A stretch of DNA of 30,740 bases from JALXCH01 sp964495805 (GTDB lineage: Bacteria; Calditrichota; Calditrichia; RBG-13-44-9), in assembly GCA_964495805.1 (NCBI GenBank), contig CAZBWV010000081.1:1-30740 (forward strand). The letters are read 5' to 3'. The notes under the pieces are model-generated. The model searched no databases, was not told the DNA's origin, and saw only the letters and a list, made by a program, of their open reading frames with translations. Position 1 is the stretch's first letter. Each line of letters starts with the position of its first letter. Both the position numbers and the translations under genes were made by a program. Below are positions 1-7,897 of this stretch, piece by piece.

Positions 1-26
1 TTTGTGCAAAATGTGATAAAGATCAA

Positions 27-65
27 TTTTTCCTACCCGGGTAGGAAAAATTTTTCCTACCCCCC
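27..65. repeat. Overlapping palindromes in the leader of the first protease gene
   Basis: A perfect 24-bp palindrome (27-50) has arms TTTTTCCTACCC and GGGTAGGAAAAA. It overlaps a second perfect 20-bp palindrome (41-60) because a third copy of the TTTTTCCTACCC half follows at 51-62. The half-site therefore occurs three times, forward, reverse, forward, about 110 bp upstream of the GTG start at 176. It could be a multi-half-site operator, or an upstream terminator hairpin with U-tracts on both sides. The sequence does not decide between them. Confidence 0.6.
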
Positions 66-162
66 ATATATTTTTTCCTGTTCCGAAGACACCGAAAAAA
101 TTATTTTTTCAGTAATTTTCTCGTTATTTTACAGTAAATTACAACCACTACACATATTAATA

Positions 163-170
163 AAAGGAGG
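163..170 (+). promoter_or_regulatory. Ribosome binding site fixing a GTG start
   Basis: AAAGGAGG lies 5 bases before GTG at 176. No better in-frame ATG follows, and the peptide from this GTG begins with a clean signal peptide, so this site decides the start. Confidence 0.85.
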
Positions 171-175
171 CAAGT

Positions 176-3100
176 GTGAAGAGCAAATGGTTGGTTATCA
201 GTTTCATTGTGATTTTCCTCACCTCCATGCTGTGGGCGCAGGACAGGCTTTTTCGGTTCCCCGATGTACATGGAGATAAAATTGTATTTACCTATGCCGG
301 AGATTTGTGGCTGGGGTCCACCAGCGGCGGACCGGCACGAAAACTAACCAACAGTGAAGGCATTGAATTTTTTGCCCGATTCAGCCCCGATGGCAAATGG
401 ATTGCCTTTACCGGCCAATACGATGGCAACCGGGATGTGTATGTGATGCCAGCAGAGGGTGGAGTTCCCAAACGCCTGACCTTTTATCCCGATGCGGCCC
501 ACCTACCTGACCGCATGGGATACGACGATCTGGTATTCGACTGGACGCCCGACGGGGAAAAGATTCTTTTTCGCAGCCAGCGCGAAAGTTTTAATGCCTG
601 GCTGGGACGTCTGTACCTCATCGATAAAAAAGGCGGTTATCCCGAACCGCTCCCCTTCCCTTACGCCGGATTTGCATGCTATTCCCCTGACGGAAAAAAG
701 CTGGCACTAAACCGTATTTTCCGCGACTTCCGCACCTGGAAGCATTATAAGGGTGGACAACAGCAGGATATTTACATCTGGGATTTTACCACCAATACCA
801 GCACAAAAATTACCGATTACGAGGGGATGGACCACATTCCCATGTGGTACGGAAATCGGATTTACTTCGTCTCCGACCGCAGCGGACGGGCAAATATTTT
901 TTGCTACGACCTGGACACCCGGGAAACCCGCCAGATTACTTTCCATGATGAATACGACGTTAACTGGCCTGCACTGGGCGATGGCAAAATTGTGTACGAG
1001 AACGGCGGTTTTATCTATCTACTGGACCTTTCCACCGAAAAAACTCACAAAGTACCACTTACGGTAAAGGATGACCGAGTCCTCACCCGACCTCATTTTA
1101 AAAAGGTGGATAAATACATTACCGAAATTGCTGTGGCACCGGGTGGGAAACGTGGTTTAATTGTCGCCCGCGGTGAGGTGTTTACCGTTCCGCAGAAAAA
1201 CGGCAATACCCGCAATTTAACCCAAACCAGCGGTGCCCACGAACGAGGGGTCAACTGGTCGCCCGATGGCAAATGGATCTCTTTCATCTCAGACAAATCC
1301 GGCGAGGACGAAATCTACCTCATTCCACAGGACGGAAAAGGAGAAACAATTCAACTTACCCGGAACAGTCAGGGATACCGATTCATGCCGGTCTGGTCAC
1401 CGGACGGTAAAAAGCTGGCGTTTGCGGACAAAAACCTGAAACTCTACATCGTGGACGTGGAAACCCATACCACCACGTTTGTGGACAGTGCCCGGCGATG
1501 GGAAATCCGCCACTACAACTGGTCGCCGGATAGCCGCTGGTTGGTGTATGCCAAACCGGAGGATAACGGATTTAATTCCCTGTATCTGTATTCCCTAAAT
1601 GCTCAAAAAAGCTACAAAATTACCACCGATTTTACCGACGACTACAATCCCGTATTCGGCCCGGATGGGAAATATCTGTTCTTCATCTCCGAACGGGATT
1701 ACAACCCCATGCTGGGGAATTACGAGATGAGTTATGTGTATCAATCGCAGGATCGCATTTATGTCATGTCCCTGCAGGCTAATCAACCTTCCCCTTTTGC
1801 ACCGGAAAGCGACGAAGTGGAGGTTAAATCGGAAGAGAACCAGAACAACGGGAAAAATTCCGATGGGAAAAAAGAAAAGGGCGTCCGCGTGAAGGTGGAT
1901 TTTCCGGGCATTGCCGAGCGGGTAGTCGCTCTTCCCATAAAACCGGGGAACTATTCCAATCTGAAGGTGGCAGGAAAACGGTTGTTCTACGCTTCATTGC
2001 CCATTCGCGGATTAAATGGCCCGGTGAGCGGAAAAACGGAGCTGAAATACTACGACTTAGATAAGAAAAAAGAAGCCACCTTTATGAGTGGAGTAAGTTT
2101 CTACGACATTTCGCCAGACGGCAAGTATTTGATATACAAACATCAAAACACAGTGGGAATTGTACAGACGACCGATGCCTCCCACAAACCCGGCGACGGG
2201 AAAATTGATTTAAGCGGACTGGAAATGTACCTGAATCCCATGGAAGAGTGGCAACAGATCTTCCAGGAAACCTGGCGTCTGGAACGGGACTATTTTTACG
2301 TTCCCAATATGGTAGGTGTGGATTGGCCCGCAGTACGCAAGATGTACGCCAAACTAATACCTGCTGTTTCGCACCGATTCGACCTGAACTACATTTTAGG
2401 TGAGATGGTGGCTGAGCTCCACACCAGCCATGCTTATGTTGGGGGTGGCGATATGCCCAAACCCCGGGAAATTCCGGTTGCCTTGTTAGGCGCACGACTT
2501 ACCCCCGATCGGAAAGCCAATCGCTATCGGATCAGTAAAATTCTGAAAGGTGAAAACTGGATACCCAATCGACGGTCTCCGCTAACTGAACCGGGAATTC
2601 AGGTGAAAGAAGGAGATTACCTGATTGCCATCGACGGACAGGATGTGACTCTGGAAATCAATCCCTATCGTTTGTTACAAAATAAAGCGGATCAAATCGT
2701 TACCATTTCGGTCAACAGCAAACCCACTACCAAAGGTGCCCGGGAATATCAGATTAAACCGGTTAAAAGCGAATTCGACTTGAATTACCTGACCTGGGTG
2801 GAACATAATCGGAAGTATGTGGAAGAAAAAACCAATGGTCAGGTGGGTTATGTGCACATTCCGGATATGGGCGCCAACGGACTAAATCAATTTGTTAAAA
2901 TGTATTATGCTCAGTTAGGTAAAAAGGCGATCATCATCGATGTTCGGTTTAACGGAGGCGGATTTGTCAGCCAGATGATTCTGGAGCGGCTGCGCCGGAT
3001 TGTGGCGGGTCTGGGCAAAGCGCGCAACCAGAAGGTGCTGGAGACCTATCCCGACGCAGCCTATAATGGGCATCTGGTATGCCTGGCCAACGAATATTCC

Positions 3101-3442
3101 GCTTCGGATGGAGATATCTTCCCGTACTTTTTTAAATACTATAAATTGGGCCCGCTGGTGGGGAAACGCACCTGGGGCGGTGTCATTGGTATTCGAGGCT
3201 ATAACCGCCTGGTGGACGGCGGTTATATTACCCGACCGGAATTTGCCACCCTGAGTAAGGATGCGCAGTGGATTATTGAAGGACATGGTGTGGAGCCGGA
3301 TATCGAGGTGGACAATCGGCTGGAAGACCTGGTGGCCGGGCGTGACCCGCAATTAGACAAAGCCATCGAGCTAACCCTGAAAATGATCCAGGAAGACCCG
3401 CGCGAAATGCCCAAACTGGCTCCATATCCCAAAAAACCGTAA
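176..3442 (+). CDS. Secreted tricorn-like S41 family serine protease (paralog 1)
   Basis: A 1088-residue homolog of tricorn protease. An N-terminal signal peptide (about residues 1-22, ending LWAQ) points to export. Next come beta-propeller repeats of the TolB/PD40 type (recurrent 'W/FSPDGK' at about 60-80, 360-380 and 405-420), a charged Asn/Lys/Glu-rich linker near 545-570, a helical core region, a PDZ domain (about 790-880) and the S41 catalytic domain. Catalytic candidates are Ser751-His752 (in TSH), nucleophile Ser977 followed by Asp978 (in YSASDGD), and Glu1035 (in EGHGVEPD). The Ser-to-Glu spacing of 58 equals that of Thermoplasma tricorn (Ser965/Glu1023). The family degrades peptides to short products; export suggests periplasmic peptide processing. 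It starts with GTG behind a strong ribosome site and is closed by a hairpin terminator, so it is probably monocistronic. A divergent paralog lies at 19041-22166. Confidence 0.93.
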   Translation: MKSKWLVISFIVIFLTSMLWAQDRLFRFPDVHGDKIVFTYAGDLWLGSTSGGPARKLTNSEGIEFFARFSPDGKWIAFTGQYDGNRDVYVMPAEGGVPKRLTFYPDAAHLPDRMGYDDLVFDWTPDGEKILFRSQRESFNAWLGRLYLIDKKGGYPEPLPFPYAGFACYSPDGKKLALNRIFRDFRTWKHYKGGQQQDIYIWDFTTNTSTKITDYEGMDHIPMWYGNRIYFVSDRSGRANIFCYDLDTRETRQITFHDEYDVNWPALGDGKIVYENGGFIYLLDLSTEKTHKVPLTVKDDRVLTRPHFKKVDKYITEIAVAPGGKRGLIVARGEVFTVPQKNGNTRNLTQTSGAHERGVNWSPDGKWISFISDKSGEDEIYLIPQDGKGETIQLTRNSQGYRFMPVWSPDGKKLAFADKNLKLYIVDVETHTTTFVDSARRWEIRHYNWSPDSRWLVYAKPEDNGFNSLYLYSLNAQKSYKITTDFTDDYNPVFGPDGKYLFFISERDYNPMLGNYEMSYVYQSQDRIYVMSLQANQPSPFAPESDEVEVKSEENQNNGKNSDGKKEKGVRVKVDFPGIAERVVALPIKPGNYSNLKVAGKRLFYASLPIRGLNGPVSGKTELKYYDLDKKKEATFMSGVSFYDISPDGKYLIYKHQNTVGIVQTTDASHKPGDGKIDLSGLEMYLNPMEEWQQIFQETWRLERDYFYVPNMVGVDWPAVRKMYAKLIPAVSHRFDLNYILGEMVAELHTSHAYVGGGDMPKPREIPVALLGARLTPDRKANRYRISKILKGENWIPNRRSPLTEPGIQVKEGDYLIAIDGQDVTLEINPYRLLQNKADQIVTISVNSKPTTKGAREYQIKPVKSEFDLNYLTWVEHNRKYVEEKTNGQVGYVHIPDMGANGLNQFVKMYYAQLGKKAIIIDVRFNGGGFVSQMILERLRRIVAGLGKARNQKVLETYPDAAYNGHLVCLANEYSASDGDIFPYFFKYYKLGPLVGKRTWGGVIGIRGYNRLVDGGYITRPEFATLSKDAQWIIEGHGVEPDIEVDNRLEDLVAGRDPQLDKAIELTLKMIQEDPREMPKLAPYPKKP

Positions 3443-3470
3443 TGGTGATTACCATCTGAAAAAATGAATC

Positions 3471-3508
3471 GGGGTGACAGGAAAACATACATCCGGTCAC
3501 CCCTTTTT
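3471..3508 (+). terminator. Rho-independent terminator after the first protease gene
   Basis: GGGGTGACAGG (3471-3481) pairs with CCGGTCACCCC (3493-3503) with one mismatch around an 11-base loop. Five T residues follow. It begins 28 bases after the stop codon. Confidence 0.85.
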
Positions 3509-3550
3509 GATAGGCTATCCGATTTTTACTTCATCAATTATTTTCACATT

Positions 3551-3579
3551 TTGAAACAGCTTCGTGTTACTATTATATT
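3551..3579 (+). promoter_or_regulatory. Sigma-70-type promoter for the His-duplication lipoprotein
   Basis: TTGAAA (3551-3556) and TATATT (3574-3579) are separated by exactly 17 bases. The expected start of transcription is near 3586, giving a leader of about 36 bases to the ATG at 3622. This is the cleanest housekeeping-type promoter in the window and makes the lipoprotein a separate transcription unit from the protease. Confidence 0.65.
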
Positions 3580-3621
3580 GGCGCTGAACTGTGTGTCCAA
3601 TACAACAAACGGAGGAAGTCT

Positions 3622-4356
3622 ATGAAACAATGGTTGATGATTCTAATCGCGGTATTCAGTATGGCCATGCTGCAATGCGGTAAACAGCAGAACCAGGAAG
3701 CCCCGAAGGCGCAAGTTTCGGCATCTGTGGCGCCCAGAGCAGCACTGGAAGCCATGCATGAGGTGATTCACCCCATGTGGCACGATGCTTATCCGGCCAG
3801 AGATGTGGAACAACTCAAAGGGCTGTATCCGGAACTTCAGGAGAAATTTGCCCTGTTTCAGAAGGTGCAGTTTCCGGACAGTTTACGGGACAAGTCCATG
3901 CACTGGAAGGAAGGTGTGGCAAAGCTGGAACAGGCACTAAAGGCGTACGGCGAAGCCGTGCAGAAGAACGATTCCACCGCCATTCTGGAAGCAGCACGCG
4001 AACTGCACAGCCGATTCGAAACCCTGGTAAAAATTCTCAATCCGCCCATTCCGGCGCTGGATGAATTTCATAAAGTCCTCTTTAAAGTGTTTCACGACTA
4101 TTTACCCAACAATGATTGGGGCAAAATAAACCAGACCATTCCCGAATTTGTGGAAAAAGCCCGGGCGTTAAAGTCTGCCACTCTCCCCAAACGAATGGCA
4201 GACCGGCAACAGGAATTTGAAGCCGCGCGCCAGGAACTGCTTGCTGCTGTGGATGAACTGTCCAAATTAAAAGAAGCGGACAACCGTACCCGGGTAAAAG
4301 AAGCACTGGACAACGTGCACGAAGCATTTAAAAAGCTGGAGGAAGTACTGGAATAA
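3622..4356 (+). CDS. Probable lipoprotein with a duplicated 104-residue His-containing helical domain
   Basis: This 244-residue protein is not assigned to a named family. It begins with a hydrophobic segment ending MLQC (Cys19), a slightly atypical lipobox, so a lipid-anchored periplasmic or outer-membrane location is likely. The mature part is strongly helical and is a tandem duplication with an exact 104-residue offset: His46/His150, His54-Asp55/His158-Asp159 and His129-x-x-Phe/His233-x-x-Phe. Each half carries the pattern H-x7-H-D-x-x-P near its first helix and H-x-x-F near its last. Conserved histidines on a helical bundle suggest metal or heme binding, but there is no CxxCH motif; the ligand is inference. 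The ribosome site is GGAGGA before ATG 3622. It has its own promoter and a strong terminator. Confidence 0.85.
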   Translation: MKQWLMILIAVFSMAMLQCGKQQNQEAPKAQVSASVAPRAALEAMHEVIHPMWHDAYPARDVEQLKGLYPELQEKFALFQKVQFPDSLRDKSMHWKEGVAKLEQALKAYGEAVQKNDSTAILEAARELHSRFETLVKILNPPIPALDEFHKVLFKVFHDYLPNNDWGKINQTIPEFVEKARALKSATLPKRMADRQQEFEAARQELLAAVDELSKLKEADNRTRVKEALDNVHEAFKKLEEVLE

Positions 4357-4390
4357 TTCGGCTTCCTTCCCTCCATTTTAGAGAAAAAAA

Positions 4391-4423
4391 CGCCTGTTCC
4401 GAATAACGGAGCAGGCGTTTTTT
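4391..4423. terminator. Terminator between convergent genes, probably bidirectional
   Basis: CGCCTGTTCCG (4391-4401) pairs with CGGAGCAGGCG (4407-4417), giving 11 pairs with one G-T, around AATAA. Six T residues follow on the plus strand, and seven A residues precede the stem, giving a U-tract for minus-strand transcripts. It lies between the lipoprotein gene and the convergent DUF302-like gene. Confidence 0.92.
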
Positions 4424-4452
4424 ATTTCTGGTACCACTGAATTCTGTTTTTC

Positions 4453-5463
4453 CTATTTTCCTGCGGCAAATGCCTTCTTCAGGCAGTTTTTTACTTCATC
4501 GGTGAGCGAACCCGGCATCCCCATATTTTTCGCAAATGCCCACTTTCCGGCATCTTCGAAATACATTTTCATGCGGTACATCATATCCACCATGCGAACA
4601 GATACCGCATTCCCATCCCGGCACACTATCAGTTCGAACGGGTAAGCAGCAGCATGGTCGATGCCCGGACACTGATATTTCTTTCGGGAATCATCTGCAC
4701 CGGCCCCGACAATCTCAAAAGAACGACTCTCCATTGTGGCACCACTAACCCCGATAATGTCGCATTCCACCCGATCCAGATGCAGGGTAAACACCCGATG
4801 GAGCCCCCATTTGGGGCCGGGTGTTTGCAATGCCTGTTCAATCTTCTGAACCGTGGCAGGGAAATCCGAAACTGCTTCCACACGGAAGATTTCCCCGATC
4901 TTCTCATCAAAAGGACCGCCAGCCATAACTCCCATGGTTCGCCCGATATATCCTTTTTTGCGAATCTGACCATACTGGCGAGCAGTGGCTTTTCCCGGAA
5001 GAGCCTGCTGGATCAGATGCCGAAGTTCCTGCCGATGAGCATCCGCTATCTCCTGATATTTCTGATCATCCATTAAAATTGTACGAGTAACGTTCAGGGG
5101 ATTGACGATGGAAACATGCAATCCTTTTTCATCCTGAAACAGGTTGATTCTATCCACAATCAAAAACGGAGCGGTTTTTCGATTGATTTCCAGTAACTTC
5201 ATGGCATAAATGGGATGATACACCAGTAAAACGGTACTGCGGTAATGGCACCCCTCAGGCGAGGTAACCGGGTATAGGGAAATGAGTCGAAAATCGCTTT
5301 TTTCCACGGCATCCCTTAATTTTTGCAGCGCTTCATCGTAACTCAGGGGGATTCCGGTCACCACGTATTCGTAAACACCCTGTTCCCGGGGAATTTCGCT
5401 TCGGCTCAAACTCCCCAACAAAAGTAGCAGGATGAATACGCTAACAACCAATCTTATTTTCAT
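4453..5463 (-). CDS. Secreted protein with DUF302-like regions
   Basis: A protein of about 336 residues with a signal peptide (hydrophobic run up to about residue 20, then SRSE), so it is exported. Near residues 30-140 it shows the order of a DUF302-like fold: an amphipathic 'ALQKLRDAVEKSDF' helix, a strand, then 'LLVYHPIYAMKLLEINRKTAPF'-like features and a strand leading to 'IVNPLN'. The C-terminal third (about 265-335), ending 'MPGSLTDEVKN', may be a second copy. DUF302 has no agreed biochemical role. Start: GTG at 5466 and ATG at 5463 are adjacent; ATG is preferred, with only a weak AAGGGG-type site upstream. It follows the FadL-type porin by 63 bases on the same strand and probably shares its transcript. 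Family assignment is moderate; export is well supported. Confidence 0.6.
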   Translation of the reverse strand: MKIRLVVSVFILLLLLGSLSRSEIPREQGVYEYVVTGIPLSYDEALQKLRDAVEKSDFRLISLYPVTSPEGCHYRSTVLLVYHPIYAMKLLEINRKTAPFLIVDRINLFQDEKGLHVSIVNPLNVTRTILMDDQKYQEIADAHRQELRHLIQQALPGKATARQYGQIRKKGYIGRTMGVMAGGPFDEKIGEIFRVEAVSDFPATVQKIEQALQTPGPKWGLHRVFTLHLDRVECDIIGVSGATMESRSFEIVGAGADDSRKKYQCPGIDHAAAYPFELIVCRDGNAVSVRMVDMMYRMKMYFEDAGKWAFAKNMGMPGSLTDEVKNCLKKAFAAGK

Positions 5464-5529
5464 CACCTGGGTCCCCTTTTGTTTTGGTTAACAAACATCT
5501 CTTTTATCCCTTCCCTTCCTGCGAACCAA

Positions 5530-7020
5530 TTAAAACCGTACAGCAAAGGAAAGATGCACAAAATGCTCCATCAGTTCGGACGTGCTTCCGTCATACTCCC
5601 GGGCAATTTCGCTTCGGCTAACAGTCTGGCTGTTATTTAAGGCCATCTCATAAGCAGCGTGAAGGGCAAAGCGGGAAGAAAACCGGATGGTTCCACCGGC
5701 CATTAAATGGTTTTCCACAATGGCGGGAAAAATGGGAATCAGCGTTTCCGAAGGAACCGGGTTGGTTCCGTGGACAAAACCCAAACGTCCGGTGAACATT
5801 TCCGAAAAGTTCATTTCCGCTCCCAGTTTCACTACATAAGTATCTTCCCATTTCAAAGGGAAATCCAGATCCATGTTTTCGCTTCCCATCATGGTGTTGA
5901 TGTTGGAATTGGTTCCTCCGGTAAAATGCAAGGGCATCTTATCGAACGCTCCGCTCCAGGCAATATACTCCACGTCCACTCCCAGCGTGAGGAATTCACC
6001 GGTGCGGTAACGCAAACCGGCTCCCAGTCGGGCGGGAACTTTTAAATCGGTTTCCACGGTATATTCTCCGTTCATTCCGGTCTGCATATCAATTCCCATT
6101 TGCCCCAATTGTCCCATCACAGCCTGTTGTGCCGCCTGCCACTGGTCGGGCGTTGCCTGATTGGGATCAATTCCCATTTGCATCAGGGCTCCCACGGTCA
6201 TCTTCTGAAATGCATCGTTAAACTGGTCCGTCATATTCATTTTGGCATCGCCATTACGCAGTTTCAGGGTGGCTGCACTGGTAAAAGCCGTTCCGATGGA
6301 AAGTTTATCGTTCACCCGATAAGCAAAACTGATCGTTCCGTTATATCCGAACCCGTTTAGCCCTTTCATCTCCGCGTAAGCCGTCACTTCCTGGTAGCCC
6401 AACCCACCCTGATCGGGCGGAGCAGCAAACATCTGACCAAAAGTCAATCCGGGCATGGCCTGGCCTCTCATAATTTCCGGAGATAAACTGTACGGCATCC
6501 ACATCTCCATTTGGCCGTAAAGAAGATGCACCGAAAAACCCAGGCTCATCCCATTCTCTCCCCGAAACGCCAGGGAGGGTCCCACCTCCATCACGCCAAA
6601 CTGGGAATGATATTCCACCTTTTCCGGAAATAACGCATGTTTTAAGGAAAAGTCCGCTCCCATTCCTCCCTGAGTAAATACCCCGAATCCCCAGAACCAG
6701 GAGGAACTTCCGAATTGGGAACCGTAGGCAACTTGCAAAAGGGGGAAAGTGCTGGATTCCCCATCTGTGTCGTTCAATGAATTTCGAAAGTGGAGTTTGG
6801 GAAACATCAAAGACATGTCGGCTTCCAGGAAATTGGGATTCATCTGGGCCAGAGCGGCAGGATGGTTCATCATCAAAAGCGGAGAATCATAAAATCCGTA
6901 ACTCAAACCACCCCGCCCCATCGTCAGGGCACTAAAACCGTGCAAATAGGTTCCGTTGGTGGCCAGGGCTGTGCCCCATACCAACACCATGATAACAAAT
7001 ACCTTCAGGGAAAATTTCAT
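5530..7020 (-). CDS. OmpP1/FadL-type outer-membrane transport protein
   Basis: A 496-residue outer-membrane barrel. The start ATG at 7020 is chosen because AAGGAGG sits 5 bases upstream and a signal peptide follows at once (MKFSLKVFVIMVLVWGTALA); an earlier in-frame ATG would add eight charged residues. The mature N-terminus (GFSALTMGRGGLSYGFYDSP, then MNHPAALAQM) is the characteristic FadL/TodX pattern, and alternating amphipathic strands run to a terminal Phe (AVRF). Members take up long-chain fatty acids or aromatic hydrocarbons; the substrate here is unknown. An unusual Met/Gln-rich helical insertion lies at about 262-316 between two strands. It is probably first gene of a two-gene unit with the downstream DUF302-like gene. 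Confidence 0.9.
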   Translation of the reverse strand: MKFSLKVFVIMVLVWGTALATNGTYLHGFSALTMGRGGLSYGFYDSPLLMMNHPAALAQMNPNFLEADMSLMFPKLHFRNSLNDTDGESSTFPLLQVAYGSQFGSSSWFWGFGVFTQGGMGADFSLKHALFPEKVEYHSQFGVMEVGPSLAFRGENGMSLGFSVHLLYGQMEMWMPYSLSPEIMRGQAMPGLTFGQMFAAPPDQGGLGYQEVTAYAEMKGLNGFGYNGTISFAYRVNDKLSIGTAFTSAATLKLRNGDAKMNMTDQFNDAFQKMTVGALMQMGIDPNQATPDQWQAAQQAVMGQLGQMGIDMQTGMNGEYTVETDLKVPARLGAGLRYRTGEFLTLGVDVEYIAWSGAFDKMPLHFTGGTNSNINTMMGSENMDLDFPLKWEDTYVVKLGAEMNFSEMFTGRLGFVHGTNPVPSETLIPIFPAIVENHLMAGGTIRFSSRFALHAAYEMALNNSQTVSRSEIAREYDGSTSELMEHFVHLSFAVRF

Positions 7021-7095
7021 CTTTGCCTCCTTTTCATATTTCATGATAATTTTATCACAAACAAACCGACAGTTGTTTATGAAAATGATTCACCC

Positions 7096-7123
7096 AGCTT
7101 ATTGGGTACCCCAATCTTTTCAA
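7096..7123 (-). promoter_or_regulatory. Candidate promoter of the porin unit with overlapping palindrome
   Basis: Read on the minus strand, TTGAAA (7123-7118) and TAAGCT (7101-7096) are 16 bases apart, some 75 bases before the porin start. The spacer contains ATTGGG-TAC-CCCAAT (7101-7115), a near-perfect palindrome placed where a repressor would block polymerase. The -10 match is poor, so this is only a candidate. Confidence 0.35.
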
Positions 7124-7309
7124 TAATAGAATCTGGCAAACAATACCGAAGATTGATCTCACAGGCAAATTCGTACTGGTGGCTTAACGATTCGCTTTCG
7201 GAGGGTAGAGCCGACAAGAACTCCATCACAGGGACAAGGGAAGCACAGTTTGCGGTCAGGTTCCGACCGACAGCTCATTTGCACCGGGAGAATTTTGCCC
7301 TTTCTCCGC

Positions 7310-7351
7310 TTTCGGTTTACCGGAGGGTTCTCCCCTTCCGGTAAACCGAAA
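7310..7351 (-). terminator. Long hairpin after the sulfur operon, possible terminator without U-tract
   Basis: TTTCGGTTTACCGGA (7310-7324) is perfectly complementary to 7337-7351, and the stem extends about three more pairs, including one G-T, to a six-base loop. It starts 16 bases beyond the stop of the DsrE-like gene. No T-run follows on either strand, so it may stabilise the 3' end or act as a Rho-assisted stop rather than a classical terminator. Confidence 0.55.
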
Positions 7352-7367
7352 CATCGGAGATGGCACA

Positions 7368-7847
7368 TCAGGTAAAGATAATACTTCCTCCTGCTGACAC
7401 TTCGTAAAAGGTTCCCACATTAATGATGCTATCCACCTGCTCCACAAAATCGTCTTTGCTCAGATGGAACATTTCGACCGTTGCTTTGCAAGCGTACAGT
7501 GTGGCTCCCGCATCGGCTATCATTTCAATAAATTCATCCACTGGTGGAATGTCCAGTTTCTCCATTTCTTGCTTCATCTTCCAGGTGGCAAAGGCGGACA
7601 TTCCGGGCAGAATACCAATCAGGGATGGAATATGCATGGCGGGATTACCCACGGTCGCCACTTTCAGTTTTTTCTGGCGTTTTTTCATAATGGCTTCCAG
7701 TCCGAAGAAGGTAAAAAAGACGTTGGTCTCAATGCCTTCCATTCGGGCACCGTTAGCCATTATCAATCCGGGATACACTCCGTCCAGCGATCCGCGGGAA
7801 ATGATGATGGAAACTTTTTGAATTTTGTCTGCTGTGTGGTTGGCCAT
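7368..7847 (-). CDS. DsrE2-type sulfur carrier (DsrE/DsrF/DrsH-like family)
   Basis: A 159-residue member of the DsrE-like family (COG2210/DrsE_2 type). The start at 7847 (MANHTADK) is preferred over the ATG at 7865 because AAGGAGG, inside the longer reading, lies 8 bases upstream. It has a beta-alpha Rossmann-like pattern: strand KVSIIISRG, strand TNVFFTFFG, the family's 'PGM..FATW.MK' segment (81-92), and the single cysteine Cys120 in LYACKATVEMF, where DsrE proteins carry persulfide. There is no obvious membrane helix, so it is probably cytoplasmic. It is last gene of the merR-sqr-DUF1641-dsrC-dsrE2 run. Known relatives bind and transfer sulfane sulfur or thiosulfate; here it likely exchanges sulfur with the DsrC-like protein or takes it from the sulfide oxidoreductase (inference). 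Confidence 0.88.
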   Translation of the reverse strand: MANHTADKIQKVSIIISRGSLDGVYPGLIMANGARMEGIETNVFFTFFGLEAIMKKRQKKLKVATVGNPAMHIPSLIGILPGMSAFATWKMKQEMEKLDIPPVDEFIEMIADAGATLYACKATVEMFHLSKDDFVEQVDSIINVGTFYEVSAGGSIIFT

Positions 7848-7897
7848 GGTCAGGGCCTCCTTCATTATCTATTCAATTTGGGATTGGGCAGATGCGG

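Larger units (their letters stand above)
7021..7367. other. Gene-free spacer between the sulfur operon and the porin gene
   Basis: 347 bases without a credible gene. It contains a long hairpin just after the dsrE-like stop (7310-7351), a candidate minus-strand promoter at 7096-7123 overlapped by a short palindrome (7101-7115), and the porin ribosome site. Open frames crossing it are low-complexity read-throughs of the hairpin and have no ribosome sites. Confidence 0.6.

Noticed and set aside
4..279. 91-codon frame at the window start
   Set aside because: It runs through the palindromic leader and overlaps the protease signal peptide in another frame without a ribosome site.
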